A DNA stretch of 64,000 bases from SZUA-430 sp034440355. Lineage in GTDB: Bacteria > Pseudomonadota > Alphaproteobacteria > Micropepsales > Micropepsaceae. The position numbers and the translations under genes are program-made. Position 1 is the stretch's first letter, and each line of letters opens with the position of its first letter. Below the pieces are notes generated by a model, which was not told the origin of the DNA, searched no databases, and saw only the letters and a program-made list of their open reading frames with translations. Shown here piece by piece: positions 27,930 to 36,694 of the stretch. The stretch covers positions 13,794 through 77,793 of the forward strand of contig JAWXBY010000179.1 of the NCBI GenBank assembly GCA_034440355.1. Reading direction: 5' to 3'.

Positions 27930-29348
27930 ATGGCGCGCATAGTTACTGCCGTTTTGGCCGCGCTTGCCGCAAGCGCGGCCCAGGCCGCGCCGCACAACGA
28001 AACGCCCTGCCACCTCGATGGATTCGAGACGCCGGTGAGGTGCGTGTCTGTCGCCGTACCGCTCGACTATGCGGTGCCCGAGGGCGCGCAGATCAGGGTC
28101 ACTGCGGCGATCGTGCCGGCGACAACGGCGCGGCCGGCGGAGGATCCGTTGATCGTGCTTGCTGGGGGGCCGGGGCAGGCGGCGACCGGCATGGCGCCGT
28201 GGCTCGACTCGGCGTTCAGACCGGCACGGCGTGCGCGCGACATCGTGCTCTTCGACATTCGCGGCACGGGGCTTTCGGGAAGGATCGATTGCGCGTTCTC
28301 GCTGACGGCGGCGTTTCGCGGCGCGGAGCAGGCGCGGCAGGACGGCGCCGCGTGCGCGGAGCGCTTCGGCGCCAGCGCCGCGTTCTTTTCGTCCCGCGAG
28401 ATCGTCGAGGATCTCGAGCGGTTTCGGCGCGCGATGGGATATGCGCGCGTCAATTTTTGGGGTGGATCGTTCGGCACACGCATCGCGCAGCACTACACCC
28501 GCGCGTATGGCGGGCATGTTCGTGCATCGGTTCTGGATGCCGCAACGCCTGTCGGTACGACGATTGTCGAAACGGCGCCTCAAACCGGGGAGGCCGCGCT
28601 CGCGCTTCTCTTCGCCGACTGCGCGCGCGACGCAGCCTGCAACGGCGCGTTTCCCAATCTCAAAACCGATCTGACGACTCTGATCGCGCGGGCGGAACGC
28701 GGCGAGATTTCATATGAGGCGCCCGATCCGCGCGAAGGGCGGCTCAAGACCGGTTCGATCGACTGCGATGGTGTGGTGGTCCTCGTGCGCGGCGCGCTCT
28801 ACGTCGGCATGACGCGTGCCCTCGTGCCTTACGCGATCAGCCAAGGGGCGCGGGGCGACGTGAAGCCGTTGTTGGCGCTTGGATCGGCGACGGCCGAATG
28901 GTCGGTCGAGACGATGTCGCTCGGCTCCATGCTCGGCATTATCTGCGCCGAGGATTGGGCGCAGGCCCGCAAGCTTGGGCCTGCGGCGGTGGAGCGGCCG
29001 TTCATGCGTCATTCCTTCTATCACTACTTCGAGGCCGCCTGTTCGGGATGGCCGGCGCGTGAACTGCCGGCGTCGATGTTCGCGCCGCTGTCCGCGAAGA
29101 CGCCTGCGATGGTGATTTCGGGCGAGGCCGACCCGGTGACGCCGCCGTCGCTGGGTGCGGCTGCGTTGAAGCAATTCGCGGGCGGGGTGCATGTCGTCAT
29201 TCCGCATGCCTTCCATACGAACAGTTCGAATCCGTGCATCGCCGAGCTGATTGCGGCGTTTCTTGACGATCCGGCGCAGGGCGGGCGCGATCAGACTTGC
29301 GTGAAGCGCGTGGCGCCGCCGCGTTTCATCACGTCCCCGAACGCGTGA
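27930..29348 (+). CDS. Secreted alpha/beta hydrolase (tripeptidyl/proline iminopeptidase-like)
   Basis: This 472-aa exported hydrolase has a signal peptide ending AQAAP. The oxyanion motif GGPG is at 79-82, the nucleophile S180 in GGSFG, the acid in SGEADPVTPP and the His in PHAFHTNSSNP, i.e. a full catalytic triad. The C-terminal lid region (ADPVTPPSLG) is typical of TAP-like secreted peptidases. It cleaves short peptides or esters in the periplasm or outside. ATG 27930 has GGGGGAG upstream. It heads an operon with an ABC exporter and an ECF sigma factor, which suggests action on a secreted or incoming peptide. Confidence 0.87.
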   Translation: MARIVTAVLAALAASAAQAAPHNETPCHLDGFETPVRCVSVAVPLDYAVPEGAQIRVTAAIVPATTARPAEDPLIVLAGGPGQAATGMAPWLDSAFRPARRARDIVLFDIRGTGLSGRIDCAFSLTAAFRGAEQARQDGAACAERFGASAAFFSSREIVEDLERFRRAMGYARVNFWGGSFGTRIAQHYTRAYGGHVRASVLDAATPVGTTIVETAPQTGEAALALLFADCARDAACNGAFPNLKTDLTTLIARAERGEISYEAPDPREGRLKTGSIDCDGVVVLVRGALYVGMTRALVPYAISQGARGDVKPLLALGSATAEWSVETMSLGSMLGIICAEDWAQARKLGPAAVERPFMRHSFYHYFEAACSGWPARELPASMFAPLSAKTPAMVISGEADPVTPPSLGAAALKQFAGGVHVVIPHAFHTNSSNPCIAELIAAFLDDPAQGGRDQTCVKRVAPPRFITSPNA

Positions 29349-29355
29349 GAGTTCG

Positions 29356-30090
29356 ATGATCGAGGCGCATGATTTGCGGAAACAGTTCGGCGCGGTGAAA
29401 GCGGTCGATGGGCTGTCGTTCGCGGCGAGAGAGGGCGCGATTACGACGCTGCTCGGCGGCAACGGTTCGGGCAAGACGACGACATTGCGGATGATCGGCG
29501 GACTGATCACGCCGGCGTCGGGGCGGGTCGAGATTGATGGCGTCGATGTGCGACGTCATCGAACGAAGGCGCTCGCGCGGCTCGGCATGCTGCACGATGA
29601 GTTCGGGCTCTATCCGCGGCTGACCGTGGAAGAGCATGTGCGCTTTGCGGCGGAGCTGCACGGGCTCTTCGGTAGAAAGCTCTCCGCGGCGGTTGGGCGC
29701 GTGCTCGACGAACTCGACTTCGGCGATCTTCGCGGGCGGCTGGCTGCGGGTCTAAGTCACGGGCAGCGGATGAAGGTCGCGCTCGCACGCACCATCGTGC
29801 ATCGGCCGCGCAACCTGGTGTTTGATGAACCCACGCGCGGGCTCGACGTGTTTTCGGTGCGGGTTCTGCGCGATCTTCTCATGCGATTGCGGGCCGAGGG
29901 GGCGTGCATCTTGATGTCGAGCCACGCCATGGGTGAGGTGATGGAGCTGTCGGACCGGCTGGTGGTGATCCACCGCGGGCGCGTGCTCGCCGAGGGCTCG
30001 CCGATGGAGATCATCGCTCGTGCCGGGGCAAAGGATTTGGAGAGCGCGTTCGTGACGCTCACCTCGCGCGGGGAGGCGCTCGCGGCATGA
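29356..30090 (+). CDS. ABC transporter ATP-binding protein (NatA-like)
   Basis: The 244-aa ATPase has Walker A GGNGSGKT (34-41), the signature LSHGQ (133-137) and Walker B LVFDEP (154-159). The Q-loop region HDEFGLYPRLT and the following switch SSHAMGEV match NatA-type exporter ATPases. It starts 7 bases after the hydrolase stop and overlaps the permease start at 30087 by 4 bases, a sign of translational coupling. It powers export through the next gene's product. Whether the cargo is Na+, an antibiotic or a peptide is unknown. Confidence 0.92.
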   Translation: MIEAHDLRKQFGAVKAVDGLSFAAREGAITTLLGGNGSGKTTTLRMIGGLITPASGRVEIDGVDVRRHRTKALARLGMLHDEFGLYPRLTVEEHVRFAAELHGLFGRKLSAAVGRVLDELDFGDLRGRLAAGLSHGQRMKVALARTIVHRPRNLVFDEPTRGLDVFSVRVLRDLLMRLRAEGACILMSSHAMGEVMELSDRLVVIHRGRVLAEGSPMEIIARAGAKDLESAFVTLTSRGEALAA

Positions 30091-31199
30091 AGGCGGCCAC
30101 GATTTTTCTCAAAGAGATGACCGACCTGCTGCGCGACCGGCGGTCGTTGTTTTCGGCCCTTGCCTATGTGTTCTTCGGGCCGGTCGCCGTGATGTTCGCG
30201 GTCGGCATGCTGGCAGCGCAATCGCGGGAGGACGCGCTCGCTCCGGTCGCGCTGTGTGGGCCCGGTGAGGCGCCCGCCCTTGTGCAGCACCTGACGGCGG
30301 CAGGCTTGTCGTTCGATCGCAAAGCGAAGATCTGCCTGAATATTGCAGAGGATTTTGCGGCGCGGCTTCAGGATGGGCGGACGGTGCGCGTCGGTATTCT
30401 CGCCGATCTCGCGACGAGCGGACCGACGGTGCGCAGGCTTGAGCGTGCGGTGCGCTCGTTTTCGGCGCAGCTTTCGAACCAGCGTTTGCTGGCGCGAGGC
30501 ATCGCGCCGTCCGTCGGTTCACCAGTCGACGTCGACACGCAGAGCACGAACGCGGTGTCGCGGCAGGCCGACGTCGTGGCGCGCATCCTGATAATCTTCT
30601 TCGTCAGCGCGCCGTTCTTCGTGAGCCTTGCGGCTGCGGCCGACATGACGGCAGGCGAGCGCGAACGGCGGTCGCTGGAGACGCTGCTGGCGCATCCAGT
30701 CGGCGCGTTGAGCATCGTGTTCGGCAAGTGGCTTGCCGCGGCGACTCTGGGCGTGTTCGGGACGGCAGCTTGCGTCGTCGGCGGCTTGCTGTTGCTCGAC
30801 CGGTCGGCATTGCCCGAGTTGGGCGTCCGGCTCGAGACCAGCGTCGAGACGGGTCTTCACGTGGTGTTGTTTTTGATGCCCCTTTGCGGTTTGGTCGCCG
30901 CGGTACAGCTTGCTGTGGGCTTGTGGGCGAAGAATTTTAAGGACGCACAGAGCTATCTCACACTCTTGTCCTTCGCTCCCGTTGTCGCGGGTTTCGTCGT
31001 GACCGGTGAACGATTGGCGCAAGCGGGGCTCTATCCGCTGGCGTGGGAACTGAATGCACTGGCGCAGCCGCTCCTTAGGTCTTCGACACCGGTGGCCCCG
31101 TTTGTGCAGCTTGCCGCGGTCGAGATCGCGCTGACCTTCGCCTTGCTGCTAGTGTGCGCGCGGCGCTTGAGGAGCGAGAAGATATTGTCGCAAGCATGA
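30087..31199 (+). CDS. ABC transporter permease (NatB-like)
   Basis: The 370-aa permease has one N-terminal membrane helix (about 18-42), a periplasmic loop of about 140 residues, and five C-terminal helices beginning near residue 175. It contains ERERRSLETLLAHPV, a cytoplasmic coupling element typical of ABC2-type exporters such as NatB. The gene overlaps natA by four bases and the sigma-factor gene by an ATGA (31196-31199). Together with the ATPase it forms a two-component exporter, presumably a dimer. Confidence 0.88.
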   Translation: MKAATIFLKEMTDLLRDRRSLFSALAYVFFGPVAVMFAVGMLAAQSREDALAPVALCGPGEAPALVQHLTAAGLSFDRKAKICLNIAEDFAARLQDGRTVRVGILADLATSGPTVRRLERAVRSFSAQLSNQRLLARGIAPSVGSPVDVDTQSTNAVSRQADVVARILIIFFVSAPFFVSLAAAADMTAGERERRSLETLLAHPVGALSIVFGKWLAAATLGVFGTAACVVGGLLLLDRSALPELGVRLETSVETGLHVVLFLMPLCGLVAAVQLAVGLWAKNFKDAQSYLTLLSFAPVVAGFVVTGERLAQAGLYPLAWELNALAQPLLRSSTPVAPFVQLAAVEIALTFALLLVCARRLRSEKILSQA

Positions 31200-31696
31200 C
31201 GGAACGCGACGCCGCCTTCGCCGACCTTGCGCGCACGCACGGCGCGCTCATCGCACGCATTGCGCGGTCCTACGAGGCGAACGCGGCGCTGGCGGAGGAG
31301 CTTGTACAGGACATCTATCTGAACGTCTGGCAGGCGCTGCCGTCGTTTCGCGGCGACGCTTCGTTGCGGACCTTCGTCGCGCGGATCGCGCACAACCGGG
31401 CCATCAGTCATGTTGCGCGGCAAGCGCGCGCGCCGCGGTTTATGGAACTCGACGACGCATTACCTGCGGGCGCTGCGTCCCCGGAGGATGTGGTCGCGCA
31501 TGCGGACTTGCGCGCGAAGCTCGAGGCGGCGGTGCAGCGGTTGCCCGTCAATCAGAAAGTCGTGGTGACCCTGGCGCTCGAAGGCTTTCAAGCGGAGGAG
31601 ATTGCCGCGGTGCTTGGCCTCAATGTCTCGGCGGCGACGGTCAGGCTGCATCGCGCGAAGGCGGCTTTGCAGGAATTGCTCAAAGGATCGACATGA
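31196..31696 (+). CDS. ECF-family RNA polymerase sigma factor
   Basis: This 166-aa sigma factor has region 2 (SYEANAALAEELVQDIYLNVWQ, then FRGDASLRTFVARIAHNRAISH) and region 4 (LPVNQKVVVTLALEGFQAEEIAAVL, with the helix-turn-helix NVSAATVRLHRAK). There is no region 1 or 3. The start overlaps the permease stop in ATGA, and the gene overlaps the next one by ATGA at 31693-31696. It likely directs transcription of its own operon, though I did not find a repeated promoter motif upstream of 27930. Confidence 0.9.
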   Translation: MTERDAAFADLARTHGALIARIARSYEANAALAEELVQDIYLNVWQALPSFRGDASLRTFVARIAHNRAISHVARQARAPRFMELDDALPAGAASPEDVVAHADLRAKLEAAVQRLPVNQKVVVTLALEGFQAEEIAAVLGLNVSAATVRLHRAKAALQELLKGST

Positions 31697-32253
31697 CGGA
31701 CTGGGACGACCTCGAACGAGTATGGCGGAGCTTGCCGGCGAAGGCCGCGCCGGCGGCGGACGAGTTGCGGCGGCTGGCGCGCTGGCGCTGGTTGTCGACG
31801 CTCGTCGTGTGGAGCGAGGTGGCAACGGCCATCGCCGGCGCCGCGGTCGGCGTTTGGCTGTTGGTGCAAGACGACTTCGTTCTCGGCGTGGCGACGCTCG
31901 CTTTTGTCGCCGCTGTGTCCTGGTCGTCGTGGTGGGCGCGGTCGTTGGCCCCGGCGAAGGCGGACGATCCCGTGATGCTGGCGGTCGAGCTCGCGGTGCG
32001 GCGCGCGCGGATCGGCACGCGCCTTGCGTTCGCGATTCTATGGTCGGTTGCGGCGTCGCTTGTCTTTGTCGCCGTGTTTGTTTTGCTCATGGATCACGCC
32101 GTGCCGCTGGGCCGCTCATCGCTGGCGATCCTAGGCGTCGTGCTCATTTGGCTTGCGGTTTGGACCGGAGGGACGCTTTTTTATCTGTTGCGGCGCATAC
32201 GTGATCTGGCGCGCCTGGAGGCGCTGAAGGCGTCGCTGGTTCAGGAGGATTGA
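31693..32253 (+). CDS. Four-helix membrane protein, candidate anti-sigma factor
   Basis: The 186-aa product has a short soluble N-terminus (MTDWDDLERVWRSLP), four predicted membrane segments (about 33-57, 61-82, 108-132, 140-165) and an Arg-rich C-terminal tail. Its position immediately downstream of an ECF sigma gene, with a four-base overlap, is the usual place for a cognate anti-sigma factor. The classic zinc anti-sigma HxxxCxxC motif is absent, so the assignment rests on context only. It could instead be another transporter component. Confidence 0.6.
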   Translation: MTDWDDLERVWRSLPAKAAPAADELRRLARWRWLSTLVVWSEVATAIAGAAVGVWLLVQDDFVLGVATLAFVAAVSWSSWWARSLAPAKADDPVMLAVELAVRRARIGTRLAFAILWSVAASLVFVAVFVLLMDHAVPLGRSSLAILGVVLIWLAVWTGGTLFYLLRRIRDLARLEALKASLVQED

Positions 32254-32274
32254 GGGCGAGACCACGCGGACCGT

Positions 32275-32856
32275 TTAGCGCGGCGAGCGGCGACCTTGGT
32301 GAGGCGTCGCGGTCTTTTTGGAGCCCGCTACCAAATGCAGCGCCTCCTCGTACGGGCCACCGAAATCCACTCTGTCTATCGCGGTGATCGAGTATCGGCT
32401 GGGTTTGCTTTCCCACTTGGCGTCGGGCGTGACTTCCAAAAGGTGGACGTCGCCCTTGGATATGTCGACGACTTTCCCAACATAACACACGTTCCCAATG
32501 TGAAGACTTACAAGTGGAAAATCGGCATTTGCGCCTAGCAGCAGCGAGGTCAGCGATGAAAGGTCGAGGTTCGGGTCAACGCCTCTCGTCAGCTTTCTAG
32601 CCTTCAGCGCTTTTTCGATGAAGCTGGCGCCCGGCGCCGGGCTTTTGCACTCAGTTACGTCGATGAAACGCATGCAAGAGTAGCCGCCGAGACGGACGCC
32701 CTCATCAACGACCTGCAATGCGAAGAAATCGGGCCCGAGCGCGACTACAAATCCATTAAACCACCCGGCCTCCAGTTCGGCGCGCTTCACACGCACGGGA
32801 TGTCCGCTCCGTTTTGCAAGCTCCAACTGACGTTTGAGGGCGATCGGCTGTTTCAC
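32275..32856 (-). CDS. Hypothetical protein, unknown fold
   Basis: The 193-aa protein begins with a GTG start (32854-32856), AGGA upstream, and reads MKQPIALKRQ. It has no signal peptide or membrane segment. There are two similar-looking beta-rich halves (EAGWFNGFVVALGPDFFALQVVD, then FPLVSLHIGNVCYVGKVVDI), perhaps an SH3/OB-type repeat. The terminal Lys/Arg-rich tail is basic. No family was recognised. The codon use looks less GC-biased than its neighbours. Confidence 0.6.
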   Translation of the reverse strand: MKQPIALKRQLELAKRSGHPVRVKRAELEAGWFNGFVVALGPDFFALQVVDEGVRLGGYSCMRFIDVTECKSPAPGASFIEKALKARKLTRGVDPNLDLSSLTSLLLGANADFPLVSLHIGNVCYVGKVVDISKGDVHLLEVTPDAKWESKPSRYSITAIDRVDFGGPYEEALHLVAGSKKTATPHQGRRSPR

Positions 32857-32968
32857 GGCTCATCCTATGTGGCGCAGCGCGGTAGGCACCGCGGCCGATC
32901 TTCTTCAAGTCGGCTTTGCCGTCGGCAGGCGAGCCGGGTCGGCGCGGCATCGCGCCGGTCGCGATCGC

Positions 32969-33955
32969 TTACTTTGCTTTTCCGGAATCGGCGTCCACCA
33001 TCAGCGACGAGACGTCCACGGCCTCGAAGTCGGATCCCGAGACCTTGCGAAGTTCTCGAAGTTCATCGTCGTTCCAGTCGGGATGCGGCGCTCCATTTAA
33101 GAACCAGGCCGAGCCATTGTCCGCGAGCATCATTCCATAGGTCTTCAGGGCTCGAAGGATGATCTGGTTGGTCTTGGAGAATTTTGAGATGTCGAAGTCC
33201 GCGCGCAGACGAAAGCGCTGGCCGAGCGGGGGCAGAGCTTCGTCTATGCTGCGCGAAGCGGCGTGACGCGCGGGCCAGACATAAGCCTTTCGCGTGCGCG
33301 GCACCGTGAACCGCAAGGCGTGCCGGATCTCGCCGGCTGCGATTTCTTCGGCGCGGACGAGGCCGGGGAAGATCGGCAGGCCGGCGGCATCCGCACTTGT
33401 CCAACTGTCCCTGCGCAATTCATGCCCTTCGAGATCAAACTTGGCGGACCCCACCGTGCTCCAGCTACCGTCGGCGTTCGGAACGGCTTTGTAGATTTCA
33501 AACAGCGTGCAGCTGCCTTCCTGGACGACGATGACGTGGCGGTCGTCCTTGCTGTCGGGGCCACCCTCGATCGGCGCGTTGCTCGGGATCGGGTAGGGTC
33601 CGGGATCGCTTTCATCGGTCGCGGGCTCTTCATCCTCGAAGGCACGAAAGTTTATCGCGACCTTCGGCTGCTTCATGGGAACGACGACAAACGGAATGCC
33701 GATCGGCGCTCCCTCATAGAGCCCGGAGCCAAAGTCGGCGCGCAGCGGCTTATCCGCACCGATCGTCGCGATGTATTGCTGCGAGCGCGGGTCAACCGGC
33801 ATCTTGTCGACGGGTGTGTTCCAAATGTGGTCGGCCGGGAAGACCGGACAGCCTCCAACCCTCGGGCTGGCGCTCTGCGCCGGCGAGATCGCCGCGCAAC
33901 CGAATGACAAGGCGGCGACCGACAGGGCAACTCGTCCCACGTTTAGAAGTGCCAT
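32969..33955 (-). CDS. Exported protein, unknown function
   Basis: The 328-aa product has a signal peptide ending SPAQSAS, then a domain opening GGCPVFPADHIWNTPVD. Similar short motifs (CPVFP..NIWN) occur in secreted hypothetical proteins of soil bacteria, but the function is not known. A possible disulfide joins Cys residues near 36 and 149. The ATG at 33953-33955 has AAGGAG eight bases upstream. It is divergent from the DUF3558-like gene across a 210-bp spacer. Confidence 0.65.
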   Translation of the reverse strand: MALLNVGRVALSVAALSFGCAAISPAQSASPRVGGCPVFPADHIWNTPVDKMPVDPRSQQYIATIGADKPLRADFGSGLYEGAPIGIPFVVVPMKQPKVAINFRAFEDEEPATDESDPGPYPIPSNAPIEGGPDSKDDRHVIVVQEGSCTLFEIYKAVPNADGSWSTVGSAKFDLEGHELRRDSWTSADAAGLPIFPGLVRAEEIAAGEIRHALRFTVPRTRKAYVWPARHAASRSIDEALPPLGQRFRLRADFDISKFSKTNQIILRALKTYGMMLADNGSAWFLNGAPHPDWNDDELRELRKVSGSDFEAVDVSSLMVDADSGKAK

Positions 33956-34165
33956 GGCACCGACTCCTTATTGCATTTGCGCTCTGCGCAAATGAGCGCG
34001 TTTCCTGCTGACTTTAGTGATAGCCGGTACAAAAATACAACCGTCACACCGCCGGCCGCGCTTGATCTCCCGCGACCGCTGCGGCTTGATCCATCGAATT
34101 GGCGCCGGTTCACTGTGTCTCCAAGACATAAGGTGACGGTACTCCTTTGAGGGATTCGCAAAACG

Positions 34166-35146
34166 ATGATCGGTCACCTTCGACAAGTTGGTCTCACTCT
34201 CCTCCCGGCGCTCTCGTTGATCGCGTGCCTCGCCGTTGCCGGTCCGGCGAACGCAGCCAATCCGAGTGCATGCGGCTTGCTCGAACCCTCCGAAGTCGAG
34301 GCCATTGTCGGGCCGCTTGCGGGCGCGCCGTTCCGTTCGACGAACGGCTTTCCTGACGCGACCGGAGACGAGTGCCGTTATGAGACGAAAGAGTTGCGCG
34401 CCGTCACGCTGCGCGTCGAATGGTCCGACGGCGCCCTCACATATGGCGTTGTCAGTTCAACGCAAGACGCCGTCGCGAACGCGGGACTGAAGGGTGTGCT
34501 CAAACTGTCCGATGGCACAAAACTGACGGGTGCTTGGGATCAAGCGCGCGTGTTCATGTGCTGTGAAGTTCACACGCTGACCGGCAAGCGGCATCTCGTT
34601 GTCGATATCAGCGGATCGCGTGCAACGATTGCGCAAGCCGCGAAGCTTGCGGACGCCGCGAACAAGCGACTGGCGAAGCCGCTCACGCCGGACGATGCCG
34701 CAGCATTGGCGGCGGCGACGACGCGCAACAACGCGCGGCCGAAGGCGCGTTCCGTCTGCGAATTGCTCACGCGCGCCGATGCCGAAGCGATCGCCGGAAC
34801 GGCCCTATCGAGTGCGCCGAAGGGCGATAACAATTCCTGCACCTACTCTTGGAAGCAAGCGGACGGCACCGAAAATGACCTAAAGCTGGCGGTGACGTGG
34901 CGCGGCGGCTTCGGCGAGTATCGTCTGGCGCAGTCCGCGATCGGACAAAGCCTGGATAGCTTTGCCGCTCAAGGCGCCGATTTGAGGATGAAGCAAAAGG
35001 CGACCGGTCTCTTCGACGAAGAGTCATCGAGCATCATCGGTGAAATGGCTGTCAAAAAAGATGTTATGCTCACGGTCGAAACGGGCGCTTATTCAACCGA
35101 CACGTCAAAAGCGTTCATGGCCAAAGCGGCCGAGAAGCTGCGGTAG
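34166..35146 (+). CDS. Exported protein with two tandem DUF3558-like domains
   Basis: The 326-aa protein has a signal peptide ending ANAAN and two related halves. The first (about 33-170) opens SACGLLEPSEVEAIVGPLAG and contains DECRYE; the second (about 192-325) opens SVCELLTRADAEAIAGTAL and contains NSCTYSW. Each half has a Cys pair likely to form a disulfide. This pattern resembles the DUF3558 envelope lipoprotein domain, but here without a lipobox. Start ATG 34166 has GAGGGA twelve bases upstream. It lies five bases before the beta-helix gene, so the two form an operon. Confidence 0.65.
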   Translation: MIGHLRQVGLTLLPALSLIACLAVAGPANAANPSACGLLEPSEVEAIVGPLAGAPFRSTNGFPDATGDECRYETKELRAVTLRVEWSDGALTYGVVSSTQDAVANAGLKGVLKLSDGTKLTGAWDQARVFMCCEVHTLTGKRHLVVDISGSRATIAQAAKLADAANKRLAKPLTPDDAAALAAATTRNNARPKARSVCELLTRADAEAIAGTALSSAPKGDNNSCTYSWKQADGTENDLKLAVTWRGGFGEYRLAQSAIGQSLDSFAAQGADLRMKQKATGLFDEESSSIIGEMAVKKDVMLTVETGAYSTDTSKAFMAKAAEKLR

Positions 35147-35151
35147 CCGAC

Positions 35152-36627
35152 ATGAAACGCAAACTCGTTCTCCCAACGCTACTCATCTCGGCATTCTGTT
35201 GTGGCGCGGCCGGCGCCGAGTCAGCGCCCCGGGCCGTGGAGCGTGCGCGCACCACCGCCATTCCCGCCTGCACCGCCTTTGTGGATGCGGCGAGTGCGGC
35301 TGGTAAGGGAACGGCGCAGCAACCGCATCGGACGATCGCCGCGGCCGTTGCCGCCGCGCCGGAGGGAGCGGTCATCTGCGTCGCGGAGGGCGTTTATGCC
35401 GAAGCCTTAAGCCCGGGCGAGAAGGCGTTCACGCTCGCCGGCGGCTTTCAGCGCGGCAAGAATTTCACCATTCGCGACTCGGCCGCATACGTATCGAAGG
35501 CGCAAGGCAAAGGCGGTTCGTTCATCCGCTACGAGGATCCCGGACCCAAGGGCGACCAACGAACGGTGATCGACGGGTTCGAGATCACTGGCTATTCGCA
35601 AGCTATTCTGCGCGATGTTTACTATTCGCAGAAGTTCGACGTCACCAACAATTACATCCACGACAACAAATGCGCCGATCAATCGTTGGCCGGCGGCGGC
35701 TTTGCCCTGAACAATGTCTCAGGGCGCATCGCAGGCAATGTGTTTAAGAAGAACGCATGCGGCCGCGGCGGCGCCGGTTTCCTCAATGACTCCGCCAACG
35801 AAAACAGCGTGGTGATCGAGCGGAACCTCGTCGACGCCAATGCGGGGACCGAACCCGAGGCGAGCCACGGCGGCGCGCTCTATCTGTTCGCGAACAAACT
35901 TCAGGTCACGGCAAACACGTTCACTCGCAACACCGTCACACGCTGGGGCGCGGGTCTCTATGTCGGCGCCTCTGTCGGCAGCGGGCAGAAGACGACCGCC
36001 ACGTTGAGTTGGAACGTGTACATGCACAACAGCGCCGGCATCGCCGGCGGAGGTATGTTCTGTGACGACGGTGCTGCGTGCATCAGCGTTCACGAGATCT
36101 ACTACCGCAATTGCGGCGGCAACGTTTTTCTCGATAGCGGCGGCTTCGGGGCGACAACGGCGAAATTCGATCACATGACGAATGTCGGCGCGCTCGACGT
36201 CGGCTGCAAAGCGCCGGGTGCGGGCGTCGTGATCGAGCGGGCCGCCGAAGCTCCGGACGCCTATTCGTTCGTCAACTCGATCTTCTGGGGCAACGCGCCC
36301 GGCATGGACTTCGCCGTCAGCTGCGACGCCAATTGCGGCAACGTGAAGATCAACGTCAGTCACTCGCTGGTCGAAACGAAATACATGAAGAACGGCGACC
36401 TCGGCATCACGTTCGGCGCTGGCGTTGTTGCGCCCGTGGATCCGCTGTTTGCAGATGTGGCTGGCGGCGACTTTCATCTGAAATCGGCCGCTGGACGCTG
36501 GACGCCGAACGGCTACGTGAAGGACCCGGTCACGAGCCCTGCTCTGGGTCAGGCTGCTCCGAAGGGCGGCAAGCGCAGCGAGCTCGGCGCCTTCGGCAAT
36601 GGCGCCGAGGCGTCACAGGCGCAATAG
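35152..36627 (+). CDS. Exported right-handed beta-helix protein
   Basis: The 491-aa exported protein has a signal peptide ending AGAE, then CTAFVDAASAAGKGTAQQPHRTIAAAVAAA, the usual capping and first turn of parallel beta-helix proteins with a pectate-lyase-like fold. Repeated Asn-rich turns follow (VTNNYIHDN, VIERNLVDAN, VTANTFTRNTV). The C-terminal part, ending ELGAFGNG, matches the choice-of-anchor or poly-beta-helix class. It may bind or cleave a polysaccharide; no catalytic residues are assigned. A hairpin terminator lies at 36650-36677. Confidence 0.82.
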   Translation: MKRKLVLPTLLISAFCCGAAGAESAPRAVERARTTAIPACTAFVDAASAAGKGTAQQPHRTIAAAVAAAPEGAVICVAEGVYAEALSPGEKAFTLAGGFQRGKNFTIRDSAAYVSKAQGKGGSFIRYEDPGPKGDQRTVIDGFEITGYSQAILRDVYYSQKFDVTNNYIHDNKCADQSLAGGGFALNNVSGRIAGNVFKKNACGRGGAGFLNDSANENSVVIERNLVDANAGTEPEASHGGALYLFANKLQVTANTFTRNTVTRWGAGLYVGASVGSGQKTTATLSWNVYMHNSAGIAGGGMFCDDGAACISVHEIYYRNCGGNVFLDSGGFGATTAKFDHMTNVGALDVGCKAPGAGVVIERAAEAPDAYSFVNSIFWGNAPGMDFAVSCDANCGNVKINVSHSLVETKYMKNGDLGITFGAGVVAPVDPLFADVAGGDFHLKSAAGRWTPNGYVKDPVTSPALGQAAPKGGKRSELGAFGNGAEASQAQ

Positions 36628-36649
36628 CGTTTCGATCGGTGAACAAGAT

Positions 36650-36677
36650 GCGGCCGCGCTCTGTTGAGCGCGGCCGC
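36650..36677. terminator. Bidirectional hairpin between convergent genes
   Basis: A perfect 12-bp inverted repeat (36650-36661 with 36666-36677) encloses the tetraloop TGTT between the stops at 36627 and 36695. It lacks a long T tract, so it may work with Rho or as a transcript-stabilising stem on either strand. Confidence 0.7.
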
Positions 36678-36694
36678 CGCTATATCGACTCGTA

